30,287 nt of DNA, taken from contig JAMYWO010000236.1 in assembly GCA_024220525.1 (NCBI GenBank), positions 1-30,287 of the forward strand. The letters are read 5' to 3'. This document shows positions 10,274 through 21,389 of the stretch, one piece after another. The notes beneath the pieces were generated by a model. The model ran no database searches. It had not been told where the DNA came from and saw nothing but the letters and a program-made list of their open reading frames with translations. A program made the translations under genes and the position numbers. Source of the stretch: Cochliopodium minus. Its lineage: Eukaryota; Discosea; Himatismenida; Cochliopodiidae. The first letter of the stretch is position 1; each line of letters begins with the position of its first letter.

Positions 10274-10844
10274 TTGTTTTAATAGAAAAGTTTTTAGTTT
10301 TTAAATAAGTATTTTTTTGTTTTTTTTTTTTTTATTTTAATTTTTGTTTGAAATTTGTTTTTTATATTTTTTTGATTAAATAAATTAGCTGAATTTATTA
10401 AATGAAATCTAATTAAATTTTTTTCACTATTATTTGTTCATTTTATTCAATATACAAAACTTTATAATACTCCCTATTCATATTAAAAATTTAAAATAAA
10501 ATGACCTAATGATTACTCAAAATTTATGAAAGCAAAAATGAAAATGTTTGCTGTATAAATCCTCCAAAAGTTCCTCTGTTGAAATAAATCCTCACATATA
10601 TCATTTGTGTTATAAAAGTTGAAGTATTATAATGATTTCATACATTAAACTGGTTAATAAAGTGGAATTATAATATATTCTCAAAATTTAATGGGCACTT
10701 TAAAATTCATGAATATATAGAGGATAAATCTTAAAGAAAAATATAAATTTATTTTTGAAATAATTCTCCATATTTGGAACCATTGAATATTTTAAGTCAT
10801 TTTCCTTTCAATCAAAATTCCAATGTTATTACAATATAAAAAAA
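10274..10844. promoter_or_regulatory. Divergent promoter region between BAG-Hsp20 and Sel1 genes
   Basis: 571 nt of AT-rich sequence between two divergent ATGs. I looked for alternating GAA/TTC heat-shock elements and found none convincing. No coding frame is supported. Confidence 0.4.
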
Positions 10845-13800
10845 ATGAAGCTGTTTTTTTCCTTCAAACAAAATACAAAATCCCTTTTTGATCATACAAT
10901 CAATCCAAAATTATTCATCATTAAACACAAATCCTTCAATAAATCATCAATAACATACAGTAAAAAAATAAAATAAAATAAATTATCTGAGAAATAAATC
11001 ACAATATCATTGAATATCTTTAGTAAAACCAAATATAAATGGAGATAAAAGGCCCATAGAAAAGAAAATCAGATTGATAGATAAAATAAAGATGGATGCA
11101 AAGAATGAAGATCCAATAGCACTGAATACCCTGGGCAATTTCTATAATTTCGGAACATTGGTGACGAAAGATGTGAATAAAGCGATAGAATACTATATAA
11201 AAGCATCAGAGAAGGGAAATGAACTATCCATGAACAATCTGGGCAACATCTATCTCAATGGGAAAGGAGTGGAAAAGGATTATAAGAAAGCTATAATGTA
11301 TTATAACATGTCTGCTGCCATGGGAAATCATATAGCACTTGTAAATCTTGGCAATATATATTTCTATGGGAATGGAACAGATATAGATGTGATAAAAGCA
11401 ATAGAATACTATGAAGAGGTATAAAAATAAATTTTCCTATTTTGCATTGAATATATATCCTTCTTTCCATCCATTAATTTGATTTAATTCAATTTCTTAT
11501 CATATTTTTCTCTGAATATAAATAATAATTATTATCATCAAATGTTTCATCATATATCTTTCAAATAAAAGTCCGCTGCAAAAGGAAACGATTTGGCTTT
11601 GAACAGTTTGGGTAACAAAAAAATTATAAATTTAAGTATCTCTGAAACATCTCCATTTTCTTTGATTCAAAAATTTTTTAAGAAGAACATTTTAATTAAA
11701 AGAATTTATTTAATTTTATACCCATAATTTAATTCTTTATTCAAAAACATTATTTTTTATTTTTTATTTTTTATTTTTTATTTTTATTTTTATTTTTATT
11801 TTTTATTTCAAATTTTTTATTTCAAATTTTTTAATTGATTCTTTTTTCAAAAACATTATTTTTTTTATTTTTTTGTCATTCATTATTTATTTATTCAATT
11901 TTTAGGTCAAATTTACGAAAATGGAACAGTAGCAAAAATGGATCTGGAAAAGGCTGTAAGATTTTATTTGGAATCCGCAAAGAAAGGAAACAAACATGCA
12001 ATGAACAATGTTGCCTTTTGTTATTTAAATGGAAAAGGAGTTGCTCCTAATCTTGATCAAGCTCTTTATTGGTTTAATTGCGCCGCTGAAAAAGGATGTC
12101 ACATTTCGTAAAAAAGAAATTATTTTTATTTTATTTTTTAATTTTTTAATTTATTTTAATTTTTAATTATATTTTTAGTTTTATTTTTCATTTTTTTAAT
12201 TTTAAGAATTTCAATTAACTCACTTCATTTTTTACTTATTTTTTTATTTTTTTTTTGTTTTCATTTTTTTTATTTTTATTTTACAAAATTCAATTTTTAA
12301 TGTTATTTTTTATTGATTTTTTAATTTTAAAATTTAATTATTATTTTTATTTTTTACTATTAAGAAATTCAATTTATTTAGTGTTATTTTCTTTTTATTT
12401 TAATTTTTCATCAATTTTTATTTTATTTATTTATTCCTTTCAAAAAAAGGTATCAATATTTGGGAAATTTGTACGAGAATGGACTGGGTGGTGCTACTTG
12501 TGACTATGCTTTGGCTTTTGAGTATTATTCAATGGCTGCCGAAAAGGGAGTTGGCTCATCCTATCAAAGGTGAAAAGAAAAATTGATTTAATAAAATAAT
12601 CAAAAAAAAATTGTTTTTTATTTTTATTTTTAATTCTAATTATTTCATCTTTTATTCTTTATTATTTTTTATTATTTTTTATTTTTAAATTTTAAATTTT
12701 ATTTATTTATTTTCATTGTATTTTTATTTTGTATCTCTATTTTTATTTATTTTGTCACTTATTTGTTATTTTAAATTTATTATTTTTGTGATTTTTTTTA
12801 GAATTGGATTTTTCTATGAAAATGCTTTGGGTGTGGACAGAGATTTAGAAAAGGCATTTCAAAATTATGTAAAGAAAAAAAATTTTTTTTAATCACATTA
12901 TTTTTTAATTAATGATAAAAAAAATGATTTTAAATCATCTTATTTTTTATTTTTTATCATTTTTTGTTATTTTTTGTTATTTTTTTTTTATCTTTTTTTT
13001 TAATATTAAAAGAAAATGGCTTCTGACTTAGGAAATAATGAGGCAAATAAAAATTTGGGGAAAATGTATGAGAATGGTAAAAAAATAAAAAAAAAAACCA
13101 ATAAAACCCCCTTTATTTTAGATTCTAAAAAATATTCTGTAGGAAAACACGTCGAATTAAACTATGAAAAAGCAATAGAATATTATGTAAGAAATTTTTT
13201 ATTATTTCATTTTTATTATTTTTTAATTTATTTTTTATTACTTTTTGATTTAATTTTTATTTTATTTTTCAATTTTTTTTTGAAATTTTTTTTTATTTTT
13301 TATTTTTATTTTTTAAATTTTTTTATATTTTTTTTTGAATAGATTAAAGCAGCTCACAACGGGAGTGTCGAAGCCATCAAAAATTTGGGCTACTTGATTC
13401 TCAAGGGCAAAGGTGTCGAAAAAGATATGGACAAAGCAATCAACTTCATCAAAGCAGCTGCAGAAAATCGTAAATAAAAACAAAATAATAAAAAAAAATT
13501 TTTTTTGAATCAAATTTTTTTTTTGAATATTTTTTTTCAAATTTTTTTGAATATTTTTTTTAAAATTTTTTTTTTTTTTGAAAATTTTTTTTTAATTTTT
13601 TTGTAGGCAACCCCGCTTCTATTTATTGTTTGGGTATCTTGTATGAAAACGGAATAGGTGTGGAAATTGATTTTGAGAAGTCGAGGGAGTGCTACCAGAG
13701 AGCTGCAGGTTTGGGTGAGAATAAAAAATTACATTTTTTAAAAAAATAAAAATATAAAAATAAATAAGAAAAAAAAAATAAAAAATAAAAAATAAAAATT

Positions 13801-14107
13801 AACAAAAAATTTAAAAATAAAATTTAAAAATAAAATAAAATAAAAAAAAAATTAAAAAAAAAAATTAAAAATTTAAATATTGAAAAATAAATTTAAAAAA
13901 TTAAAAGGTAACTCTGAAGCTGCCAAAAATTTGGGGTATCTTTTTTCAAATGGGAAGGGTGTCCCTTTGAACTACGAGAAGGCTTTTGAGTATTTCACCA
14001 TCGCTTCTGGCAGGGGTAACACTGACACCCAACGAAATTTGGATTTCTTGAAAAAATATCAACCAAGCTCCAAAATTAATGAAGATTTAGTTAAAAAAAT
14101 CTATTAG
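10845..14107 (+). CDS. Sel1-like repeat protein
   Basis: Eleven exons: 10845-10959, 11024-11418, 11572-11611, 11906-12107, 12450-12569, 12802-12868, 13013-13076, 13122-13186, 13343-13469, 13607-13714, 13908-14107; 500 aa. From about residue 63 there are eleven Sel1-like repeats plus a partial twelfth, each close to A..GN..A..NLG..Y.NGKGV..D..KA..YY..AA. Such solenoids are adaptor scaffolds, e.g. the SEL1L/Hrd3 subunit of ER-associated degradation, but no signal peptide or membrane anchor is visible. Repeat 8 is lengthened by about eight residues (DSKKYSVGK), coded by its own exon border. The first exon encodes a basic, hydroxyl-rich, acid-poor leader (MKLFFSFKQNTKSLF) that could be organellar targeting. 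I placed the start there because the frame is open from that ATG and a 64-nt intron joins it in phase. Partner unknown. Confidence 0.87.
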
Positions 14108-14427
14108 AAAGAAAAAACTCTCGTTTATTTATTTAAATAAAAAAAAATATTTTCAAAAAAATTTTGTGTTTTTTTTGATCTTTTCAAAATCTAAAAATTT
14201 TTTTAGTTTTAACGAAACAATGAATTGCTTCTTTAAAAAAATTTAAAAAAATTTGAAAAAATAAAACGAAAAAAACTTTTTTATTAAAAAACTAATCCTT
14301 CATTCAATTTTAATTTAAAATTAAAAAAAATAAAAAAAAATAAAAAAATTTAAAAAAATTAAAAATAAAATTGTCATTTCACCAAACCCCTTCTCATTTT
14401 TTTCACAGATAAAAATATATTTATAAA
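14108..14427. other. Intergenic spacer between Sel1 and LAMTOR2 genes
   Basis: 320 nt of AT-rich sequence between two same-strand genes, with A- and T-runs. It must hold the terminator of one gene and the promoter of the next, but nothing specific can be read. Confidence 0.5.
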
Positions 14428-15216
14428 ATGTCAAAATCATTAATCATCAAACCCAAAACTCTTCCCAAAGTTCTCCAACAAGCAAATACAAATGGAATAA
14501 AAGGGACCATGTAATAAATTTTTTTTTAATTTTATATATTGCCATGATAAAAGAGTCCTATTCTTATAATACATACATACTCCTTGATATCTGATAATAT
14601 CTCCTTTGAATATTATTTATACACCAAATATAGATTATTCAACAGAGAAGGTGATATGTTGGCATATTCAGGTGAAGAAGATATGAATACAAACAATATG
14701 ACCTCTGCTATCATCTCAAATATCTGGCAGAATTTTCAAAATAAAGATTCTTCATTGAAAGTCATGTTATTTTACAATGAGGTAAAATAAGAAAAGAATA
14801 CAAAGAATATCTCCTCTTTAATATGGCATAAAGAGGAATAGGACCAAATATTTCACCAAATAAAAAAAAATTTCCATAAATAGAAATTAATTAACACTCA
14901 TCAACATATTCTATCTAGGATGGTGCAGTTGCAGTTACCAAAATTGATGTATTGCTATTATGTTGTTTGGGAGAAGAAAATACAGATGTTGGACAATTAA
15001 AATTAAAAGTAAAAAAATAAAAAAACAAAATATTTCAAAGAAAAAAAATTAATTATTAAATTAGCATTAAAAACTTGTTAAAATTGTTTATTTTTTAATT
15101 TTATTTTTTTTTAGACTCTAAAAATTGCATCTTATTTGACTCCTCCAATTACTAGCGTGCTTGAAAATCTTCAAAAGGAAGAATTGTTGCAACAAAAAAA
15201 GACCCAAAGAAATTGA
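14428..15216 (+). CDS. LAMTOR2: LAMTOR2 (p14), Ragulator roadblock-domain subunit
   Basis: Four exons: 14428-14510, 14634-14781, 14919-15008, 15115-15216; 140 aa, near the animal length of 125. The protein starts MSKSLIIKPKTLPKVLQQAN and continues NREGDMLAYSGEED, ISNIWQNF, VAVTKIDVLLLCCLG, and SYLTPPITSVL. These line up with human LAMTOR2 throughout (RPKALTQVLSQANTGG, NNEGSLLAYSG, IASNIWAAY, VAITRVANLLLCMY, LEEPLTQV). The roadblock/LC7 fold pairs with LAMTOR3 in Ragulator, the lysosomal scaffold and nucleotide-exchange complex for Rag GTPases that recruits TORC1. A short Lys/Gln-rich tail (LLQQKKTQRN) extends beyond the animal protein. The gene converges on the Rab gene, whose stop lies 156 nt away. 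Confidence 0.92.
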
Positions 15217-15372
15217 GATCCAGATAATATTAAATAAAAAAAAAAAGAGATAATTTAAAAAAATAAATAAAAATGAATTTAAAAAAAAATTGATGGAAAT
15301 TTTTGAATTTTAATTTTACATTTAAAAAAAAAGAAAAATAATTTTTTTTTCTTTTTCTTTTTTTCTTTTTTT

Positions 15373-16859
15373 TTAACAACAAAACTTCTTCTGATCAAGA
15401 GAAGACAAACGATCTCCCTTTATTACCACAAACCCGTTTTGAACAATATCAGGAGGATCTTGGTCATTGGGATCGTGTATGTTGCCTTGTGCCGTCTCCT
15501 TCTCGTCCATACGTTTCAGAATGTTTTCTACAAGCAAACAAAAAGATTGTTCGACGTTGTCGGATTTCATGGCGGAGGTTTCGAAGAAAGGGAAGCCGTG
15601 TCTTTCTGCGAACTCTTTTCCCATTTCCTCCGTTACTCTTCTCGTAGTTTCTATATTTCCTTTAATTGAAAAAAAAATGAGATTCTCTACAAACCCATTT
15701 GTTTTAAATTTTCAAAATAGTTTTTTAAAAATTATATTTATTTATTTTGTTTTAATTGTTCAATATTTTTACTTTATTTCATTTGATTATTTTATAATAT
15801 TTGTGTTAGTTTTTTAAATAATTTTTATTTAGTTTCTCATTTCATGTTTTTGATTATTTTAGTTTTTTATTTGGTCTACTAGAATTTTAAAAGTTTTCAT
15901 TTTTTATAATTTTTTAACAAATTTCATTTTTTTATTTTAATTTTTTCATAATTTTTTGGTTTTATTTTTTTAATTTATTTTTTTATTTATTTTTCTTTGA
16001 ATTTTTACCATCATTTTTGTTTCCTACAATAATGAACTCCAAGTACTCGTTCTCTTTTTTAGCTTGGTTCACCCAGTTTTGAAGCGAAAAGAAAGAGTGT
16101 ATATTTGTTACGTCATACACAACCAAACAACCCATTGAGCCTCTATAAAACGTCTTTATCAATGATGAAAATTTTTCTTGCCTTTAAAATAAAAATAAAT
16201 GTTAATTAAAAATAAATGAAATTTTTAAAAGGAAAAATAATAAAAAATGAAAAATAAAGAAAGAAATAAAAATAAAAAATAATTCAAAAAAAATAAAAAT
16301 AATAAAAAGAAATTAAAAAATTTAAAAAAAAATAAAAATTTGACTAAATCAAAAGAAAAAAGTGATGAACCTTTTTTTTATTAAAAACAAAAAAAAGAAG
16401 CAAGAATAATTAAAAAAAAATTAAAATCAATGTAAAAAGAAAAATTTTACCCAGCCTTTTAATATTTCAAAATGAGAATGATAAATTTCCTTATTTATTC
16501 TTTAGATATTAAATTATTCTTCACTTTAATTTTTTTACAGTATCCCAGATTTGCAATTTGATAACTTTGATTTTTAATTGATGATATTTATACTTAAATG
16601 CAATCGATTTGTTTTTTTTTTTTGTGTACCCATATCTTTGTGATTCAACATTCTCACTCCAAAATCTATTCCGATAGTGCTTGCAATATCGTAAGTGAAT
16701 TCTTCATTGCATATTCTTCTCAACAAATTCGTCTTTCCCACTCCTGAGTCTATCGATAGGTTTGTTATGTGATTTATATCAATTTATATCAATTAAAAAA
16801 ATAAAGACGAAGAAATTACCTCCTATTATAAGTATTTTGATGGTTTTATCTGATTCCAT
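15373..16859 (-). CDS. Rab-type small GTPase
   Basis: Six exons: 16859-16820, 16749-16630, 16564-16539, 16455-16451, 16181-16009, 15659-15373; 216 aa. The G boxes are complete: GDSGVGKTN (P-loop), STIGIDFG with the effector Thr, WDTAGQEKF with the catalytic Gln, NKND, and ETSAM. The end, KKFCC, is a dicysteine geranylgeranylation site typical of Rabs, so it should act on a vesicle membrane. The WDTAGQE motif and TIGIDF switch I place it among Rab1/8-like proteins, but a subfamily cannot be fixed by eye. The SAK motif has Met in place of Lys, tolerated in some Rabs. Exon 4 is just 5 nt (GCTGG) and supplies Ala-Gly of DTAGQ; without it the GTPase is out of frame. Codons in the last two exons favour C-ending forms. 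Confidence 0.92.
16451..16455 (-). other. 5-nt microexon of the Rab gene
   Basis: On the minus strand the sequence reads TTAAAAG|GCTGG|GTAAAAT, a five-base exon between a good acceptor and a good donor. It is flanked by introns of 81 nt (16456-16536 region) and 269 nt. It restores both the frame and the invariant Ala-Gly of WDTAGQE. I found no other GCTGG in the interval. Confidence 0.85.
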
Positions 16860-17326
16860 AATCTTTATCAATATTTTTTTTTTCTTTCTTATATTTATGC
16901 AAAAATTATTCGAAGTGATTAAATTCCCTTTTTATATAATAGTATAACAACTTTTAAAATAATTATTTATTTGATTTATCAATTCAATGAAAACAATAAT
17001 TTAATTCAAATTTTATCTATAACACAATTATTCTTGATTTACTATTGAGATGAACAAAATTCTTTCAAAAAAAAAGGTTTTTTTCTTTATACCTCTTTAA
17101 TTTTAAAAAGGAACATTTGAACAATATGTTCAGATAATCTTTACTTTTTTTTTTGACTTAAAAGTATTTCGGATCTCCAAATTTTTTAATATATTTTATT
17201 TTCTTACAGTGAAATTAAAATAAAAAATTAAAAAAAAAAAATCAAAAAAAAATTTTCCCTCATTCACTTTATAAACATAGAATAGAAAACAAAAAAAATA
17301 TCAAAAAACAAACAAATATATAAAAA
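16860..17326. promoter_or_regulatory. Divergent promoter region between Rab and G-alpha genes
   Basis: 467 nt between divergent ATGs. The G-alpha start is preceded by an A-rich leader, as at other starts in the window. There is no gene and no recognisable element. Confidence 0.45.
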
Positions 17327-19403
17327 ATGGGTTGTACATCATCACAAGAATCAGAAAAAAGCAAAGAAATATCTATGGATTTGAAAAAAGAAAGAAAGAA
17401 AATATCAAAAGAAATAAAATTGTTGTTATTGGGTAATAAAGAAATTCATTTGTTGGCATAGATAAAATGTTTTTTTTCAAATTTTTTATATATTAAATAT
17501 AATTTTAAGATCCTTCATTTAATTCTTTATAATTACTCGAATTATATTTCCATATTTCATTATATTTTTCTAATCCAATTCAAAATTTTTTCATTTTCAA
17601 TTTATAGGAGCTGGAGAAAGTGGGAAAAGTACGATCGTGAAACAAATGAAGATTATCTATCTATCAGGATTCAATCAGGAGGAATTGGCAAACTATAAAC
17701 CTATAGTACATGCAAATGCCATCGAAGCAATAAAATTGCTTGTGAATGCATGCAAAGAATTTGGATATGATCTCGAAAAATCAAATAAAAAAACGGCAAA
17801 AAGTTATTACGATATAGATGCATATGGAACCCAAATGACCGTGGATGTAAAGAATGAGATAAAAGTATTATGGAATGATACATCCGTCCAAAAAGCATGG
17901 AAGAGAAATGGAGAATTTCATCTCAATGATTCATCAGGATAGTAAGAATACTCTTTAATTTAATTCTTTTCAAATATATTTCTTAGAGATAGATATTCCT
18001 CAAAGATTTATTCCCACATAGAATTTATGATTTCTTTTTAAATCACTATTGATCACATTAGATATTTATATTTAAAGAGGATTATTGGTTTTCGGGATTA
18101 AGCATATATTTATATATTTATAATGAAGATATCTCCCAACAATATCCTTTGCATAAATAGGATTCATTCTTCAATATCCCTACAGATATTAAAATAACTT
18201 TCAAAATATAAATCTAGATTTCCGATTTAAGAAAATGAAAATTTATAATACTTTTTCTTATTTTTTAGAGATGTTCAAAATTTTACAACAGTTTAAATTT
18301 TGTTAGTATATAATTTATATCCGCTAACAAAGTTGTAAATTTTGGACATGTCTACTTATTTTTTTGATTCTTGTTTTTTCATCATCACATTCTTTTTCAG
18401 TTTCTTTTTCCCAACAAACCAATACATTTTTTTTTCTTTTAGTTTTCTTGATAGTTTAGAAAGAATCTCTTCGGCGGAGTATATCCCTACAGTAGAAGAC
18501 GTGCTCAAGAGCCGCTCCAGAACCACTGGTATCCACGAAATGGAATTCGTCGTAGGTAAATTGAATTTTAAAATGTTGGACGTAGGAGGGCAAAGAACTG
18601 AAAGAAAAAAATGGTGAGATCCTTTCTTCTTCTTTATAATTGTTTATTATCTTATTATATGTTATCTCTTTATTTGTTCTCTCTAACCAAACCTGTTTTT
18701 ATTCTTATCTTTTAAATTTTTTTTTTTTTTACCTCTTTTTTTTTTAAAATGTTTTGATGCATTTCCTTATTTTAATTTTTGTGTTTCAATATTTTCATTT
18801 CTTTTTCAAGGATTTTTACAAACTTTTCTTTATTTTAGTTATAAGTTATTTAATTCTCTTAATTTCATTTTGATTATCTTTATTTCTTTTATTTTTAATC
18901 ATTGATTTACATAAAACTTTTTTTTTTTTGTTTCTCAAAACTCATAAAACTTTTTTTTTATCCTTTTTAAAAATAGGATACATTGTTTTCAAGATGTCAC
19001 TGCTTTGATCTTTGTCGTCGCAATTAACGAATATGATTTACGATTGTACGAAGACGAGAATGTCAACAGGATGGACGAGGCAATCCAGCTTTTCGACGAG
19101 ATCTGCAATTCACAGTGGTTTCAAAACAGTTACATGATCCTTTTCCTCAACAAAAAAGATCTCTTCGAAGAAAAAATCAAGGAGGTTGATCTCAACGTCT
19201 GTTTTGAAGATTACAAGGATGGCAAAGATTTCAAGGCTGCTTCCAAGTTTATCAAAAATAAATTTATTAAACTTAACAAGCAGGAGGATAAACCTATCTA
19301 TGTTCATTTCACTTGTGCTACTGATACTGAGAACATCCGTTATGTTTTTGATGTCGTCAAGGATATCATTATGAACAACAGGATCGATGAAGTTGGCTTT
19401 TGA
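17327..19403 (+). CDS. Heterotrimeric G-protein alpha subunit
   Basis: Four exons: 17327-17432, 17608-17941, 18443-18613, 18977-19403; 345 aa, normal for the family. The N-terminus MGCTSSQ fits N-myristoylation at Gly2 and palmitoylation at Cys3. Motifs in order: GAGESGKST (P-loop), a helical domain, SRSRTTGI (switch I with catalytic Arg and Mg-binding Thr), [12 protein letters not shown] (switch II with catalytic Gln), NKKD, and TCATDTEN. All catalytic residues are present, so this should be an active GTPase switch coupled to 7TM receptors and G-beta-gamma. The C-terminus is EVGF with no Cys at -4, so it would not be a pertussis-toxin substrate. The second intron (17942-18442, 501 nt) is the longest in the window and contains an inverted repeat. 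Confidence 0.95.
18271..18349. repeat. Imperfect inverted repeat inside G-alpha intron 2
   Basis: The left arm (18271-18306) and right arm (18324-18349) pair over most of 26 bases: ATGTTCAAAATTTTACAAC...TTTGTTAG against CTAACAAAGTTGTAAATTTTGGACAT. The left arm carries about 10 extra bases, and an AT-rich loop of 17 nt separates the arms. It could be a MITE-like insertion, a structured intronic RNA or a splice-modulating hairpin. No target-site duplication is obvious. Confidence 0.65.
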
Positions 19404-20477
19404 TTTTCCTTTTTTTTTTTTTATTACCCACAAACCCCGAAGCTATTGTTTTATATTTGATAAGTGAAAATTTTCTTCATCTCAACCAACCCTATCTTTA
19501 AATCTTATTGTACTATTATTAAAAAAAATATAAAAATTTATATTTATTTCCTAAATTTAATTAATCATTTCTCTTTTGTTTCTTTTTCAATATTTAAACG
19601 ATATCGTTTTTTTTTTTTGATGTTTTGATAGAATGTTTCAACATTCCCTCACATTTTTTGAATAGTTTCAAATAATGTACAAGAATTTCAAAAAAAAAAA
19701 TGTGAATTCTTCAAAACAATTATGTCAAAAGGAGTAATTTCAGATATTTTTAATACAAATTGTATATAATTGTTTCCTAAAACCAAAAGTATTTATATTT
19801 TCCTTCATTTCTATTCACCAATATTGTTTAATTGCAAATATTAGATCAAAGAGTTAAAACACCAAAAAAATACCTCATAATTTAACTTAATAGAAAAAGA
19901 ATGAAGATTTGGTAAAATAATTCCCAAAAGAGTAAATTTTTAAAAAGAAAAGAAGAATTTTCGAAAGAAAGGTATTTAACCAATCATAAACGATTCAAAT
20001 ATCTTCCAAATTTAACCCAAATTAAATCCCATATCAAATTTCTGTTTTTTATTTTAATCAATGTTCCTCAACCGCCGATCATTGTTAAAAAAAAAAATAG
20101 ATTTTACTGTGAAAGAGAAAACAATAAATCTTTGGTAATACTCTTCCACTTTCTATTCAATCAACGTTATATTTCAAATAACTGATAATTTAAAAAGAGT
20201 AAATTTACAAATTTAAAAATTTAGGGAAATTTGTGAAATTATTGGTTAATTTAGCCAACTTATTTATCTCTTTGTACTGTTTAAATAAATTAAATCTCAC
20301 AAAATTTAAAGAAATAACTTTGCCTAAATAAACATAATTAAAAAAAAAAATTATAAATTAAAAAAATAAAAAAAAGCTGAAAAAATATTTGTTAAGAAGA
20401 AAAAAATTTAAAAGCAAAATGGATAATCTAAAAAAAAAAAAATTAAAAACTAAAAGAATTTCAAAAAAAAAAAAGAA
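19404..20477. other. Longest intergenic region (1.07 kb), no gene seen
   Basis: AT-rich sequence on both strands with no frame that looks coding and no tRNA B-box. It holds the 3' end of the G-alpha gene and the promoter of the ankyrin gene. Its last ~150 nt become extremely A-rich before the ATG at 20478. Confidence 0.5.
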
Positions 20478-21389
20478 ATGAAAAATTTATTCAAACCAAG
20501 AAATAAAAACTTGATTAAAACCAGAATCACCAAAAGAAATTACTTCAAAGGAACTGGTTTAAAGAATTCGTTGTTCCCAAAGAACTTCAAATACATCAAT
20601 GATGGTAAATAAAAAATAAAATGAAAATTGATTATTTTTTTTCACCTAAATTTTAAATTTTTTTTTTTTTTAATTTGATAAATAAATAGATATATTGAGG
20701 AACAAAGTATCCAACTTGAACACTCTCAACTTGAATGATACAAACATCTTTGGGATGACCCATTTCCACAAGATCTGTTTGAACCAACAACTTTGCGTCA
20801 ACTCTATCAAGGAGTCCTTCTCTCAGAACGCCGATCCCAACTTCAAGAGTGTTCATGGATCCACTCCCTTCCAAGAAGTTTGCAAGAACCCAAACTTACA
20901 GTACGACATAGTAAGAGAGTTCTTCAAAAGAGATGCTGATCCAAACATTCAGTAAAAAAAATTTTTTTAATCCAAATTCTGAAATTCATTTTAAAATTTA
21001 TTTTTTAATTTTTATTATTTCAATTTAAGATTTCTTAATCATTAATTTTCTATCCTCATCATTAATTTTCCTTTTTTTTAATTTCTAGAGATAACGACGG
21101 AATGTCTGCATTTCACAACTACTGTTGTACACCAAACCCAGATGAACACATCATCCAACTGTTCCTCGAGAACGGAGCCGATCCCAACTTGCCCAACAAC
21201 GAAGGATCCACTCCTTTCAACTTCATCTGCGAGAACAAAAACATAGACCAAGATATCATCAAGTTGTTCCTCAACTACGATTCTGATATCCATGCAAGGG
21301 ATGACTACCATAGATCCCCTTTACTCAACCTTTTGAACAATTTCGGTGAGGAGAAGATGAACAGCATCATCGAGGCAAGAGATGACTAA
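20478..21389 (+). CDS. Ankyrin-repeat protein
   Basis: Three exons: 20478-20604, 20690-20951, 21089-21389; 229 aa. Exon 1 encodes a strongly basic leader of about 42 residues (MKNLFKPRNKNLIKTRITKR) with no acidic residue until its end. It is followed by about five ankyrin-type repeats: GMTHFHKIC, GSTPFQEVC, GMSAFHNYC, GSTPFNFIC and RSPLLNLL. These alternate with loops of the type F..(N/R)(G/D)ADPN. The usual TPLH turn is replaced by T/S-x-F-x-x-x-C in four repeats, a variant common in amoeboid protists as far as I recall. Ankyrin stacks bind proteins; the partner is unknown. Codons in exons 2-3 are strikingly C-ending (AAC, TTC, ATC), unlike exon 1 and most neighbours, which suggests strong expression or a different history. 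Confidence 0.85.

Noticed and set aside
10274-10450. Heat-shock elements upstream of the BAG-Hsp20 gene
   Set aside because: Scattered GAA and TTC triplets occur, but no three correctly spaced alternating units. AT-rich background makes isolated matches expected.
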